Shown: positions 47,413 to 57,689, numbered from the stretch's first letter. The stretch: 64,000 nucleotides of DNA from an uncultured Christensenella sp. (GCA_910577375.1 CAJTLT010000008.1:1-64000); one strand, 5' to 3'. A program made the numbers and translations. Notes: generated by a model from the letters alone, not told the origin.

Positions 47413-48669
47413 TTAAATCTCCTTTGTCAAGTATGTGTAAAGTTCTTTTATTTTAACCGCGGACGTTGAGCCGTCGGCCATTTTTTTGACGTTGACGACG
47501 CCCGCGTTAAATTCTTCTTCCCCGATTACCGCCACAAATTCGGCGCCGATTTTATCCGCGTATTTAAACTGTGCCTTTATGCTTCTTTGCATATGGTCTA
47601 CTTCGGCGGAAACGCCGTTAGTGCGCAGATATGCGGCGGTTTCGAACGCGAGAGAGCGGGTTTTTCCGTCCATGCCCGCGATATATATGCGGGGCTTTTG
47701 CTCTGCGGGGAAAGGCGCGCCGGTTGTTTCCATAAGCAATAAAAGCCTTTCTATCCCCGCGGCGAAGCCGATTGCGGGCAAAGAATTTCCGCCGAGCTGA
47801 GATAAAAGATTATCGTAGCGACCGCCCGCGCATACCGCGCTTTGCGCCCCGATTTTGCCGGTTAAAAATTCGAAAACCGTTTTCGTATAATAGTCCAAAC
47901 CCCTTACTATGCGCGGGTTAACGGTATATTTCAGACCCAAAACGTTTAAGAGGGCTTTTACCTCTTCAAAGTGGGATTTGCAATCTTCGCAAAGATAATC
48001 TAAAATTTTCGGCGCGTTAGCATTTATCGCTTTACAATTTTCTTCTTTGCAGTCAAGCATGCGGAGCGGGTTCTTTTCATACCTTGTTTTGCAGGTCTGG
48101 CACATACTTTCAAGATGCGGTTCAAAGTATTTTTTAAGCGCTTTATTGTATTCGTTGCGGCATATGGGGCACCCAATCGAGTTTATTTGCAGTTCTATAT
48201 CCTTTAAACCGAGCTTATCCAAAAACGACGAGGCGGCAAAAATTACTTCCGCATCGGTTTCGGGCGAGGGCGAGCCGAATACTTCGAGCCCGAACTGGTG
48301 GAACTCCCTTAATCTGCCCGCCTGAGGTCTTTCATAGCGGAAAGCCGGCGTGATATAGAAAGTTTTTACCGGCAGAGGCGAGCTTGCCAGACCGTTTTCA
48401 ATAAAAAGCCTTGCAACCCCCGCCGTGCCTTCGGGTTTTAAAGTAATGCTTCTTCCGCCCTTGTCTTCAAAGGTGTACATTTCTTTATTGACGACGTCGG
48501 TTGTTTCCCCGACGCCGCGCTGAAAGAGTTCGGTATATTCGAACACGGGGGTTCTTACTTCTTTATAGTTAAAGGTTTTTGCGGTTTCGCGCGCGACGTC
48601 TTCCACGAATTGCCATTTATAAGACTGCGAGGGCAGAACATCTTTTGTGCCTTTGGGTATGTTAATCAT
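47413..48669 (-). CDS. hisS: histidyl-tRNA synthetase
   Basis: 418 residues, class II synthetase. Motif 1 region begins PKGTKDVLPSQS; motif 2 is FRYERPQAGRLREFHQFG; the histidine A motif is RGLDYYTKTVFE; motif 3 is GFAAGIERLLLL. An unusual Cys cluster in the middle (CPICRNEY...CQTCKTRY...CEDCKSHF) may bind zinc. A broken copy of part of this gene lies at 34071-34156. It is 19 bp after hslU. Confidence 0.97.
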   Translation of the reverse strand: MINIPKGTKDVLPSQSYKWQFVEDVARETAKTFNYKEVRTPVFEYTELFQRGVGETTDVVNKEMYTFEDKGGRSITLKPEGTAGVARLFIENGLASSPLPVKTFYITPAFRYERPQAGRLREFHQFGLEVFGSPSPETDAEVIFAASSFLDKLGLKDIELQINSIGCPICRNEYNKALKKYFEPHLESMCQTCKTRYEKNPLRMLDCKEENCKAINANAPKILDYLCEDCKSHFEEVKALLNVLGLKYTVNPRIVRGLDYYTKTVFEFLTGKIGAQSAVCAGGRYDNLLSQLGGNSLPAIGFAAGIERLLLLMETTGAPFPAEQKPRIYIAGMDGKTRSLAFETAAYLRTNGVSAEVDHMQRSIKAQFKYADKIGAEFVAVIGEEEFNAGVVNVKKMADGSTSAVKIKELYTYLTKEI

Positions 48670-48688
48670 AATTTCTCCTTGCGGCGGA

Positions 48689-49999
48689 TTACAGAACGTA
48701 CTTTTTCAAATCGCGGTTGCGGGTTATGTTTTCGAGGTGTTCTTCCACATATTTTGCGTTTACGTTTACGGGAATTACGGGATAATCGTTTCCGCCGGCG
48801 TTAAAGGAAATGTCTTCGAGAAGATATTCCATAACCGTATGCAGACGGCGGGCGCCGATATCTTCGGAAGTGGTGTTAATATCTTCTGAAATTTCCGCGA
48901 TTTTTTCTATTGCGTCGGCGGTGAAATGCAAATCGATATTATCCACAGCCAAGAGCGCCGCGTACTGAGCGGTGATAGCGTTTTGAGGCTGGGTTAAAAT
49001 GTTTATGAAATCCTGCTTTGTAAGGCTTTTGAGTTCGACCTGAATGGGGAACCGGCCCTGAAGCTCGGGGATTAAATCTTCCACTTTGGAAACGTGGAAA
49101 GCGCCCGCTGCGATAAAGAGAATATAGTCGGTTTTTACGGGACCGTATTTTGTCTGGACGGTACAGCCTTCAACTATAGGCAAAATGTCGCGCTGAACTC
49201 CTTCTCTTGAAACGTCTGCGCCGTGATTGCCCTTGCCCGCGATTTTATCTATTTCGTCTATAAAGATAATTCCGTCGTTTTCGGCGCGGCGGAGAGCTTC
49301 CGCCGTTACGGCGTCGTTATCGATGAGCTTATCCGCTTCCTCTGCGATGATGAGGTTTTTAGCCTCGAAAACGGAAATTTTACGCTTTTTCTTTTTGTTC
49401 ATTCCCATACCGCTGAAAATCGAGCCCAAATCGATTGCCGCGCCGCTGCCGGGGGACAACTCCAAGGGCTTGGGGATATCGTTTACCTCTATTTCTATAA
49501 CGGCGTTATCGTATTTGCCCGCGTGAATATCTTCGACGAGTTTATCTTCGAAAACTGCTTTTGCCGTTTCTCCGCGTTCTTCCTTTTTCATATCGGCAAG
49601 GACTTTTGCGATGCGTCTTTCCGCAACGGCGGTCGCCTTATAGCTGACTTCTTCCGTTTTTTCTTCTTTTACAAGGCGGATTGCGCATTCCGCCAAATCG
49701 CGCACCATACTTTCAACGTCGCGCCCGACGTAGCCGACCTCGGTATATTTTGTTGCTTCCACCTTGATAAAGGGGGCTTTTACAAGCTTTGCAAGGCGGC
49801 GGGCGATTTCGGTTTTACCAACGCCCGTAGGTCCTTTCATAATAATGTTTTTGGGGGTTATTTCTTCTTGCAGGGCGGGAGAGAGCCGACCGCGGCGGTA
49901 GCGGTTTCTCAAAGCTATTGCCACGGCTTTTTTAGCCTCGTCCTGACCTATGATATATTTGTTTAATTCATGTACTATCTGTTTGGGCGTTAAATCCAC
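48689..49999 (-). CDS. hslU: ATP-dependent protease ATPase subunit HslU (ClpY)
   Basis: 436 residues. A hexameric AAA+ unfoldase that feeds HslV. Walker A is GPTGVGKTEIARRL, the pore motif follows near EVGYVGRDVESMVRDL, and Walker B is FIDEIDKIAG. Start codon GTG with AAGGAGG upstream. The I-domain (about 110-220) is complete. It is 13 bp after hslV, the family order. Confidence 0.97.
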   Translation of the reverse strand: MDLTPKQIVHELNKYIIGQDEAKKAVAIALRNRYRRGRLSPALQEEITPKNIIMKGPTGVGKTEIARRLAKLVKAPFIKVEATKYTEVGYVGRDVESMVRDLAECAIRLVKEEKTEEVSYKATAVAERRIAKVLADMKKEERGETAKAVFEDKLVEDIHAGKYDNAVIEIEVNDIPKPLELSPGSGAAIDLGSIFSGMGMNKKKKRKISVFEAKNLIIAEEADKLIDNDAVTAEALRRAENDGIIFIDEIDKIAGKGNHGADVSREGVQRDILPIVEGCTVQTKYGPVKTDYILFIAAGAFHVSKVEDLIPELQGRFPIQVELKSLTKQDFINILTQPQNAITAQYAALLAVDNIDLHFTADAIEKIAEISEDINTTSEDIGARRLHTVMEYLLEDISFNAGGNDYPVIPVNVNAKYVEEHLENITRNRDLKKYVL

Positions 50000-50012
50000 G
50001 GTGCGTTCCTCC

Positions 50013-50549
50013 TTATATTACCTCGCATTTAATGTTGTCGTTGGTGAACACGCAGATTTCGCTTGCGATTTTAAGCGACTTTTGCGCGATTTCCGCTGCG
50101 GTATAATCCGTGTTCTGGCAGAGAGCGCGCGCCGCCGCCAGCGCGTAGTTGCCTCCGCTGCCGATAGCCGCGATTCCGTCGTCGGGTTCGATAACCTCGC
50201 CCGTGCCCGAAACTATGAGCATAGTTTCTTTATCGGCGACAATCATTAAAGCTTCGAGCTTTCTTACGGCTTTATCGGAGCGCCAGAGTTCGGCGAGTTC
50301 CACCGCGGACCGCATAAGGTTGCCCGAAAATTTGTTGAGCATGCCCTCGAACTTTTCGCTTAACGAAAACGCGTCCGAAACCGACCCCGCAAAGCCAAGA
50401 ATTACTTTTCCGCCGTATATTCTGCGCACTTTCTGCGCACTGTTTTTGAAAATTACGCTTTCGCCCATAGTGACTTGACCGTCGCCCGCGATAGCCGTTT
50501 CGCCGTTTCTTTTTACGGCGCATATTGTTGTTGCGTGAAATTCAGTCAT
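50013..50549 (-). CDS. hslV: ATP-dependent protease peptidase subunit HslV (ClpQ)
   Basis: 178 residues. The N-terminal part MTEFHATTICAVKRNG holds the catalytic threonine (in ATTICAV), so a short pro-segment must be trimmed. GDGQVTMGE and GSGGNYALAAARAL are family signatures. AAGGAGA precedes the ATG. The hslV-hslU order after trmFO matches Bacillus, where xerC lies between; xerC is absent here. Confidence 0.96.
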   Translation of the reverse strand: MTEFHATTICAVKRNGETAIAGDGQVTMGESVIFKNSAQKVRRIYGGKVILGFAGSVSDAFSLSEKFEGMLNKFSGNLMRSAVELAELWRSDKAVRKLEALMIVADKETMLIVSGTGEVIEPDDGIAAIGSGGNYALAAARALCQNTDYTAAEIAQKSLKIASEICVFTNDNIKCEVI

Positions 50550-50844
50550 TTTGTTTCTCCTTATATAAACCTCTCGGTATCTGATTTTTTGATACCGCCA
50601 TTACTTTTCAGGTATTTAAATATCCTCAGCAAAGCCCCCGCTGAAAATCAACGGTTCGGCTTTTGCCGTATAATCCCGAAAGGCACTTTGCAAATTATTT
50701 TTTAACGGCGGACGGTGCGCCGCACGTTATTATAGAAAGAAGAAAAACTACAAACTACAACGAACGCCGACATATAAACGTTGGATTTTATTATGTATGG
50801 CGGCAATAGTTCTTTATCAAATCTTACGGATTGACATTTTAAAA
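50550..50844. other. hslV leader region
   Basis: 295 bp with no open frame. A CGGTATC/GATACCG hairpin (50575-50597) lies just upstream of the hslV ribosome site. The rest has short stems (a CAGCGGGGGC...GCTG element near 50626-50655) but no clear promoter or terminator. Confidence 0.3.
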
Positions 50845-52146
50845 TCAAAACAGTTTGCTTTTGTATTCTCTGATATTTTCAAGCGCCCTTTGCGCAAGCG
50901 CCGCGTAGCGTTGTTTTTTATCTTTTATAATCTTATCAAGAGACTTTAAGATTCCGAAGTTTGCGTTCATAGGCTGAAAATCTTCGTTAGCCCCCGATAT
51001 ATGTGCCGACAACGCGCCTAAGATTGTTGTGTTATCGGGAATTACAGGCTGGTTACCGTTGAGCTTTTCAAGCATATGCACAGCCGCGAGCATTCCGCTC
51101 GCCGCAGATTCCACATAACCTTCAACGCCCGTAATCTGCCCCGCAAAAAATACGGTCGGGCGGGATTTGAACGAAAAATCGGAGTTCAAGCATTGAGGCG
51201 AGTTTAAAAAAGTATTGCGGTGCATTACGCCGTAGCGCAGAAACTCCGCGTTTTTAAGTGCGGGAATTATTGAAAATACCCGCTTTTGCTCCCCCCATTT
51301 AAGGTTTGTCTGACAGCCGACAAGATTGTAAGCCGTGCCGTCCGCGTTTTCTTTGCGCAATTGCAAAACTGCGTAAAAGCGGTTTCCGTTTTTATCTTTC
51401 AAGCCGACTGGCTTTAAATTGGCGAAACGCAGACTTTCAAATCCACGCGCCGCCATGACCTCCACGGGCATACAGCCTTCGAAAATTTCCCGCTTTTCGA
51501 AATCGTGCAGCACCGCTTTATCCGCGGATATAAGCGAGTTTACGAAGTTTTCATACTGCTCTTTATCGAGCGGGCAGTTTATATAATCGTCGCCGCCCTT
51601 GCCGTATCTGTCGCCGAAAAAACAATTTTCGAAATCGAGGCTGTCTCTTGAAACTATGGGAGCCGAAGCGTCGTAAAAATGTAATTGCCCCCCGCATATA
51701 TCGGAAATACTTTCAGAAAGCTTGTCCGTTGTTAAAGGCCCCGTGGCTATTATGCTCCGCTCTTCGGGAACGGTTACGACTTCTTCGCAGAGTATTTTTA
51801 TGTTTTTATGGGATTTTAATTTTTGAGTGACGTATTGTGCAAAGCTTTCCCTTTCTACCGCGAGCGCACCGCCCGCGGGAACGGAGGTGTTTTCCGCCGC
51901 CTCCATAGTGAGCGAACCGAGGATACGCATTTCTTCCTTTAAAAGCCCGCACGCGTTGGAATAAGGGTCTTTGCCTTTGAGCGAATTGGAACACACCAGC
52001 TCGCAGAAATTTTTATCTGTATGGGCGGGGGTAAAGGTTTTGGGTTTTATATCGTAAAGCTCTACTTTTACGCCGCGTTCGGCAAGGTAATAAGCCGCTT
52101 CCGCGCCCGCGAGCCCCGCGCCTACAACCTTAACTTTTTTGTTCAT
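50845..52146 (-). CDS. trmFO: folate-dependent tRNA U54 methyltransferase TrmFO
   Basis: 433 residues. A flavoprotein that makes m5U54 in tRNA using methylene-THF. The FAD loop is VVGAGLAGAEAAYYLAERG. CSNSLKG and FAGQITGVEGYVESAASG are family signatures. It overlaps topA by 17 bp. The dprA-topA-trmFO-hslVU order is the Bacillus one. Confidence 0.97.
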   Translation of the reverse strand: MNKKVKVVGAGLAGAEAAYYLAERGVKVELYDIKPKTFTPAHTDKNFCELVCSNSLKGKDPYSNACGLLKEEMRILGSLTMEAAENTSVPAGGALAVERESFAQYVTQKLKSHKNIKILCEEVVTVPEERSIIATGPLTTDKLSESISDICGGQLHFYDASAPIVSRDSLDFENCFFGDRYGKGGDDYINCPLDKEQYENFVNSLISADKAVLHDFEKREIFEGCMPVEVMAARGFESLRFANLKPVGLKDKNGNRFYAVLQLRKENADGTAYNLVGCQTNLKWGEQKRVFSIIPALKNAEFLRYGVMHRNTFLNSPQCLNSDFSFKSRPTVFFAGQITGVEGYVESAASGMLAAVHMLEKLNGNQPVIPDNTTILGALSAHISGANEDFQPMNANFGILKSLDKIIKDKKQRYAALAQRALENIREYKSKLF

Positions 52147-54463
52147 TTTCGCTTTCGGGCAATTCTTCGGAGTAAGAGCAGTCTTTATCCGAGCACTTTA
52201 TTTTATTGCCTTTTTTGATTAAATACTTTCCGCATTTGGGGCATTTGCCGCCCGTGGCGACATCCCAGCTGAGGAATTTGCAATCGGGATAGCCCGTGCA
52301 TCCGTAGTAAATTTTGCCCGATTTTGAGCGCATACGGCGCATAGGCTTGCCGCAGTCGGGGCAAGTTCCTTCCAGCTTTTCGCCCTCTTCTTTGCCGTCC
52401 GCCGAAACGAAAGGACGTTTCGAGGAGCATTTGGGGCATTCGAGATATTTGCCGTATTTGCCCTTTTTAAGCAACATATAGCTGCCGCAGTCTGAACACT
52501 TTTCCTGTGTGGTTTCCGCGTCTATGGGCAAAATGGACGAACATTCGGGATAGTTGGGGCAAGCGAGGAATTTGCCGAACTTGCCGCTTTTAACTACCAT
52601 ATTCGCGCCGCATTTGGGGCAGCGCATAGAAGATATCTCCGCCTCTCCCTCGCTGACTATATTGGAGCAAGCGGGATAGTTGGAGCAGGCGAGATATTTG
52701 CCGTATTTGCCCATTCTTCTTATCATCGGACTGCCGCATTTTTCGCATTTTAAATCGGTTTCTTCGTCGCCGTCGGTAGAAGCCGTTTTGAGCTGGTCTG
52801 CAAACCCGGGGTAGAAATCCGCAATGATTTTGTGCCAGTCGCACCCGCCGTCTTCTATTTTATCCAAATCGTCTTCCATTCTCGCGGTGAAGCCGACGTC
52901 CATAATGTCTGTGAAATACTTCAAGAGCATATCGGTGATGGAATATGCAACGTCGGTGGGCATCATATATTTGCCGTCTTTTTTGACGTATTTACGCTTG
53001 TTTAAAACGGAAATTATGGAGGCGTAGGTGGACGGTCTGCCTATGCCCTTTTCTTCCATAGCTTTTACGAGCGACGCATCCGTATAGCGGTAAGGTGGCT
53101 TTGTGAACTTCTGTTCTTTTGAAAAATCGTTGAGGTTGAGTTCGTCGCCCTCGTTCAGAGGAGGAAGGAGTTTTGAGCTTTCCTCTTCTTCGTCCTTTTC
53201 TTTTTGCGCGTCCTGATACGCCGCGGTATATCCCGCGAACAAAAGCGCTTTGCCGCTTGCCTTGAAGGTATAACCCGCGCTTTCCGCCTCTATCTGCATA
53301 GAATTGTATTGAGCTTCCGCCATTTGGGAGGCGATAAACCTGTCGTAAACAAGCTTATAAATATTGTAATGCTTTTTGTCGAGGCTTGCTTTTACGCTTG
53401 CGGGGGTTACGCTTAAATTTATGGGGCGGATTGCCTCGTGCGCGTCCTGCGCGCCCTTTTTTGTTGCGTAAAAATTGGGCTTGGACGGCACATATTCCGC
53501 ACCGTAATTGTTTTTTATGAATTCGAGAGCGTTGTCCTGCGCCTCTTTGGAAATGCGCACGGAGTCCGTTCTTATATAAGTTATAAGCGCGATATGGTCG
53601 CCGCCGACGTCCATACCCTCGTAAAGGTGCTGTGCCACGAGCATTGTTTCGGGCGAGGACATTCCGTATTTATTTGACGCGTCCTGCTGAAGCGACGACG
53701 TTGTGAAAGGCGCGGGCGCGTGCTGTTTCGTTACGCCCTTTTTAACCTTTGCGACGACGAATTTACCCGCTTTTACCTTTTCTTCTATTTCGTTTGCGAG
53801 CTGTTCGGGTATTGTTTCGCCGTTCTTTTTATATTGGTAAACCGCCTTGAAAGGGGCGTAATTTTTTGCGTTGTCCTGCAAGAAGGCGTTCATTACCCAG
53901 TAGCCGTCGGGCTTGAACGCGGAAATTTCGCGCTCCCTGTCAACGATTAAGCGCAGAGCTACCGACTGAACGCGTCCCGCGGAAAGTCCGTTCTGGATAC
54001 GCTTGTTCAAAAGCGGAGAAAGCTTGTAGCCGACAAGCCTGTCAAGAACGCGCCTTGCTTGCTGGGCGTCTACAAGGTTTGTGTTTATTCTGCGCGGATT
54101 TTTGAGAGCGTTTTGCACTGCCGCGGGAGAAATTTCGTTAAATTCTATACGGTTTGCGGCGTTTTCGTCGAGCTCGAGAACGCTTTGAAGATGCCAGCTT
54201 ATCGCTTCCCCCTCGCGGTCGGGGTCGGTTGCGAGATAAACTTTTCCGCATTTTTTCGCCTCTTGCGAAAGCCTTTTTATAACCTCTTTTTTGGAGGGTG
54301 TTATTTCGTACCTCGGTTCGAAATTATCCGTGATTTTTACGCCGAGAGTTTTTTCGGGCAAGTCCCTTACGTGTCCGCCGGACGCGTCCACTTTATATTT
54401 GCCCTTTAAATATTTTGAAATTGTTTTCGCCTTGGATGGCGATTCCACGATAATCAAATCCAT
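52130..54463 (-). CDS. topA: DNA topoisomerase I
   Basis: 777 residues, type IA topoisomerase relaxing negative supercoils. TOPRIM begins IIVESPSKAKTISKYL, with the acidic DPDREGEAISWHL. The active-site tyrosine is in ALITYIRTDSVRIS. The C-terminus carries five zinc-ribbon or degenerate copies (such as CEKCGSPMIRRMGKYGKY and CPDCGKPMRRM), one more than many relatives. It overlaps trmFO and follows dprA by 8 bp. Confidence 0.98.
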   Translation of the reverse strand: MDLIIVESPSKAKTISKYLKGKYKVDASGGHVRDLPEKTLGVKITDNFEPRYEITPSKKEVIKRLSQEAKKCGKVYLATDPDREGEAISWHLQSVLELDENAANRIEFNEISPAAVQNALKNPRRINTNLVDAQQARRVLDRLVGYKLSPLLNKRIQNGLSAGRVQSVALRLIVDREREISAFKPDGYWVMNAFLQDNAKNYAPFKAVYQYKKNGETIPEQLANEIEEKVKAGKFVVAKVKKGVTKQHAPAPFTTSSLQQDASNKYGMSSPETMLVAQHLYEGMDVGGDHIALITYIRTDSVRISKEAQDNALEFIKNNYGAEYVPSKPNFYATKKGAQDAHEAIRPINLSVTPASVKASLDKKHYNIYKLVYDRFIASQMAEAQYNSMQIEAESAGYTFKASGKALLFAGYTAAYQDAQKEKDEEEESSKLLPPLNEGDELNLNDFSKEQKFTKPPYRYTDASLVKAMEEKGIGRPSTYASIISVLNKRKYVKKDGKYMMPTDVAYSITDMLLKYFTDIMDVGFTARMEDDLDKIEDGGCDWHKIIADFYPGFADQLKTASTDGDEETDLKCEKCGSPMIRRMGKYGKYLACSNYPACSNIVSEGEAEISSMRCPKCGANMVVKSGKFGKFLACPNYPECSSILPIDAETTQEKCSDCGSYMLLKKGKYGKYLECPKCSSKRPFVSADGKEEGEKLEGTCPDCGKPMRRMRSKSGKIYYGCTGYPDCKFLSWDVATGGKCPKCGKYLIKKGNKIKCSDKDCSYSEELPESENEQKS

Positions 54464-54471
54464 AATAGCCT

Positions 54472-55542
54472 CTATTTTAATGCGGCAAAGCGGTTGCCGC
54501 CTAATCTCGTTATCATTCCCTTTATTTCCAGCGAGGATAAAAGGGGTATTATACGGAACGGCGGTTTACCCGCCTTTTCCGCTATGTGCGGAGCAAACGC
54601 TTCGCCCGCGTCTTTTATAATTTTAAGAATTTCCGCCTCTTCTTCGGAGAGTTCCGGTTCTGCGGGCGGATTAAAGTTTAAACCGAAATCGGTTAATACG
54701 TCAAGCGTATCCCGCGCCAAGGTTGCGCCTTCTCTTATAAGTTCGTTGCAGCCCTCTCCGCTTCCTGCGCCGACCGAATACGGAAACGCAAACACTCTGC
54801 GGTTATATTCGAGCGCGTATCCCGCCGTGATTTTCGCACCGCTCTTTTTGCCCGCGGAAACTATGAGAACTCCTTCTGAAAGACCCGCTATAATTCTGTT
54901 GCGCACGGGGAAATTATAGTTAAGCGGCGGAATTTGCGGAGTGTATTCGGTTATAAGCAACCCGTTGCTTTCCACTTTATGCAAAAGGTTTTCGTTAAGC
55001 GCGGGGTAAACGTGGTCAAAACCGTATGCGAGCACGGAAATTATTTTTCCGCTTGGCAGAGCGCCCTCTATTGCGGCGGCATCAGCACCGTCAGCCATAC
55101 CCGTAACTACTGCGAAATGCCGTGAAAGTCCGTTTGCCGCGTTTTTACATTCTTTTATTATGTTGGGCGGGGTTTTTCTTGACCCGACCACGGCGAAGCA
55201 ACGTTGTTTAAGTAAATTTATATTGCCTTTGCAGAAAAGCGTTATCGGCGGGCACGGAATGTTTTTAAGCGTATCGGGATAAGCTTCCGAAAAATATGTT
55301 ACGCATTTTACGCCGCGTCCGTCAAGTTTCGAAATAAGCTTTTCACGGTAAGTTTGCGAGAAAAACTTGTCCTTTACTTTATTATATACGCCGCCGCCAA
55401 GCGTTTTAATCAGAATTTCTTCATATTTCACAAAATCGGGCTCATTTCGCGTCAGCCCCGAAAGCAAATTGAACCGCTGTTTGTAGGTTAACTCTTCAAA
55501 AGAGCAGAGCGCGATTAAGTTTATTTCTTCTTTTGTGTACAT
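54472..55542 (-). CDS. dprA: DNA processing protein DprA (Smf)
   Basis: 356 residues. It binds incoming single strands and loads RecA in natural transformation. SAM-like N-terminus, then the Rossmann core with VVGSRKTP, GMADGADAAA and the FPVRNRIIAGLS motif. The C-terminal winged-helix (about 295-356) is present. Close to comM/yifB upstream; the pair hints at retained competence functions. Confidence 0.95.
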   Translation of the reverse strand: MYTKEEINLIALCSFEELTYKQRFNLLSGLTRNEPDFVKYEEILIKTLGGGVYNKVKDKFFSQTYREKLISKLDGRGVKCVTYFSEAYPDTLKNIPCPPITLFCKGNINLLKQRCFAVVGSRKTPPNIIKECKNAANGLSRHFAVVTGMADGADAAAIEGALPSGKIISVLAYGFDHVYPALNENLLHKVESNGLLITEYTPQIPPLNYNFPVRNRIIAGLSEGVLIVSAGKKSGAKITAGYALEYNRRVFAFPYSVGAGSGEGCNELIREGATLARDTLDVLTDFGLNFNPPAEPELSEEEAEILKIIKDAGEAFAPHIAEKAGKPPFRIIPLLSSLEIKGMITRLGGNRFAALK

Positions 55543-55557
55543 TTTGGAAACCGTGTT

Positions 55558-57084
55558 TTATAAACTGCCGCTGTCGTAGCTGCGGTATGACGCGGCTTCG
55601 AGAATATGTTCGGGCTTTATTTCTTCGCTGAAAGCGAGGTCCGCAACGGTGCGCGCGACTTTGATAATTCTTGAACGGGCGCGGGCGGAAAGGTGCAGAG
55701 CTTCAAACGCGTTGCGCAGAATTTCTTCGCATTCCGCTGACAGACGGCAATATTTTTTTATTTGCTTTTCTCCCATATTTGCGTTGACGAGAATACTTTC
55801 CCCGCGGAATCTTTCGCGTTGGATTGCCCTTGCCTTTTCTACGCGTTCTTTGACTTGCGCGCTGGATTCTTCTTTGCTTTCGCCCGCCAAATCCTCGTAT
55901 TTTATTCCGTCAACTTCAACCTGCAAATCTATTCTGTCAAGCAACGGCCCCGAAATTTTACTTCTGTATTTATGCACCTGCGCGGGCGTACACGAGCAAG
56001 TGAGATACGCCGAGCCGTAATTGCCGCAAGGACAAGGGTTCATGCTTGCGCAAAGCATAAAATCGGCGGGGAACGTGATTGCGCCGCCTGCGCGAGTAAC
56101 GGTTATTACCCTGTCTTCCAGAGGCTGGCGCAGGGATTCCAACGCGTGGCGGGTGTATTCGGGAAGCTCGTCCAAAAACAATACGCCTTTGTGCGCCATC
56201 GAAATTTCGCCCGGGCGGATTTTTACGTTGCCGCCGCCGCACAGCGAAACGGTTGTAGCCGTATGGTGGGGCGTTCTGAAAGGGCGCATGGAAACGATGC
56301 CTTCTTCCGTTAAAGAGCCCGCGACGGAGTGAATTTTCGTTACTTCGAGAGCTTCTTCGAACGTCATATCGGGCATTATTGTAGGGATACATCTTGCAAG
56401 AAGAGTTTTACCCGTTCCCGGAGGACCCGCGAGTAAAATATTGTGCCCGCCCGCGACGGCTATTTCGAGCGCGCGTTTTGCAACTTTTTGCCCGCGCACC
56501 AAAGACATATCGTAGTTGTATTTTTGTGCGCTTTGCGCCGCTTTGAAACTGCGGTGTTCAACGGGCGCAAAAACGCGTTCTCCGTTTAAAAGGTCTATAA
56601 CGTCGCGCAGCGACTGCATTGCAAAGACCTTTGTGCCCTCTATGTAGCTTGCCTCGTTTGCGTTGCCCGCGGGAACTATAAAATTGACGTAGCCCTTTGC
56701 TTTTGCGGAAATGAGTATGGGCAGTATTCCCGCCACGGGGCGCAGACTGCCGTCAAGCGCGAGTTCACCGAGAAATACGATTCCGTCGGTTTCCGCGGTG
56801 AGCTGGTCGCCCGCCTTTAAAATGCTTATCGCAAGGGGCAAATCATAGTGCGAGCCTTCTTTTTTCAGGTCGGCGGGGGCGAGATTTATCGTGATTTTGT
56901 TTACCGGAAAATAAAGGGCGCTGTTTTTTATAGCCGAACGCACGCGTTCTTTGCTTTCTTTAACGGCGGTGTCGGGCAGACCGACGAGGTCGTAAGAAAC
57001 CATGCCCTTATTTATATCCGTTTCCACATCTACGGGAACGCCCTCCAGACCGTTGAGCGCAAAGCCGGTTATTTTGGATAACAT
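55558..57084 (-). CDS. comM: YifB/ComM family Mg-chelatase-like AAA+ ATPase
   Basis: 508 residues. The N-terminal Lon-like domain begins ALNGLEGVPVDVETDI. Walker A is GPPGTGKTLLARCIP. The zinc-binding CPCGNYGS with CSCTPAQVHKYRSKISGPLLDRID follows Walker B (GVLFLDELPEY). In Gram-negative bacteria ComM is a branch-migration helicase in transformation; the Firmicute function is less studied. It starts after rplS's terminator and precedes dprA by 15 bp. Confidence 0.94.
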   Translation of the reverse strand: MLSKITGFALNGLEGVPVDVETDINKGMVSYDLVGLPDTAVKESKERVRSAIKNSALYFPVNKITINLAPADLKKEGSHYDLPLAISILKAGDQLTAETDGIVFLGELALDGSLRPVAGILPILISAKAKGYVNFIVPAGNANEASYIEGTKVFAMQSLRDVIDLLNGERVFAPVEHRSFKAAQSAQKYNYDMSLVRGQKVAKRALEIAVAGGHNILLAGPPGTGKTLLARCIPTIMPDMTFEEALEVTKIHSVAGSLTEEGIVSMRPFRTPHHTATTVSLCGGGNVKIRPGEISMAHKGVLFLDELPEYTRHALESLRQPLEDRVITVTRAGGAITFPADFMLCASMNPCPCGNYGSAYLTCSCTPAQVHKYRSKISGPLLDRIDLQVEVDGIKYEDLAGESKEESSAQVKERVEKARAIQRERFRGESILVNANMGEKQIKKYCRLSAECEEILRNAFEALHLSARARSRIIKVARTVADLAFSEEIKPEHILEAASYRSYDSGSL

Positions 57085-57112
57085 ACTATAACCTCTTGAT
57101 TTCTGACAATTT

Positions 57113-57146
57113 TAAAAGCTCCCGCGTAAAGCGGGAGCTTTTTTTA
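57113..57146 (-). terminator. rplS terminator
   Basis: A perfect 12-bp stem AAAAGCTCCCGC/GCGGGAGCTTTT with a 5-nt loop (57114-57142), followed on the minus strand by a weak AAAATT tail. Confidence 0.75.
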
Positions 57147-57491
57147 TTATTTGATTTCCGCAATCTTTGCAGCCTTGCCTGTTAAGCCGCGAAGATAATA
57201 AAGTTTTGCTCTTCTTACCTTGCCGCGTTTAACGACCGCGATTGACGCGATTTTAGGGGAATGAAGGGGGAACGTTCTTTCTACGCCGACGCCGAAAGAC
57301 AATCTGCGGACAGTGAAACTTTCTCTTATTCCGCCGTGCTTTTTAGCGATTACGACGCCTTCGAAATTCTGAATTCTTTCTTTGGTTCCTTCAATAACCT
57401 TGAAACCAACCTTTACGGTATCGCCCACGTTGAACGCGGGAACTTCCGTTTTCATTCCTTCCTTTTCAATGGCTTCAACCAAACCTTTCAT
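57147..57491 (-). CDS. rplS: 50S ribosomal protein L19
   Basis: 114 residues from the ATG at 57491, which has GGAGGT 7 bases upstream; an open extension to 57515 has no ribosome site. The core GTKERIQNFEGVVIAKKHGG and the tail VKRGKVRRAKLYYLRG are typical. Here it is separate from trmD, next to which it lies in Bacillus, and has its own promoter. The leader carries GCAG/CTGC and TGCAA/TTGCA stems, in the place where L19 leaders are described in Firmicutes. Confidence 0.97.
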   Translation of the reverse strand: MKGLVEAIEKEGMKTEVPAFNVGDTVKVGFKVIEGTKERIQNFEGVVIAKKHGGIRESFTVRRLSFGVGVERTFPLHSPKIASIAVVKRGKVRRAKLYYLRGLTGKAAKIAEIK

Positions 57492-57556
57492 GACTATACC
57501 TCCGTTTACGGACATTCTTGCAAGGATTTTGCAGAGGACTGCCCTGAGTCTTTAAT

Positions 57557-57585
57557 AGATTAACAAATCTTTTTTTAAATTGCAA
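57557..57585 (-). promoter_or_regulatory. rplS promoter
   Basis: On the minus strand TTGCAA (57580-57585), 17 bp, TAATCT (57557-57562) with an extended TG. Start near 57550, leader of about 60 nt. Confidence 0.7.
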
Positions 57586-57689
57586 CTTATTTTCGGGGGT
57601 GTGTCGCAATTTTCACAAAAGAAAAATACATTCACTATATTATAAATAATATAATGCACAAGCGGCTTACACCCCTTTATTTTACCGAT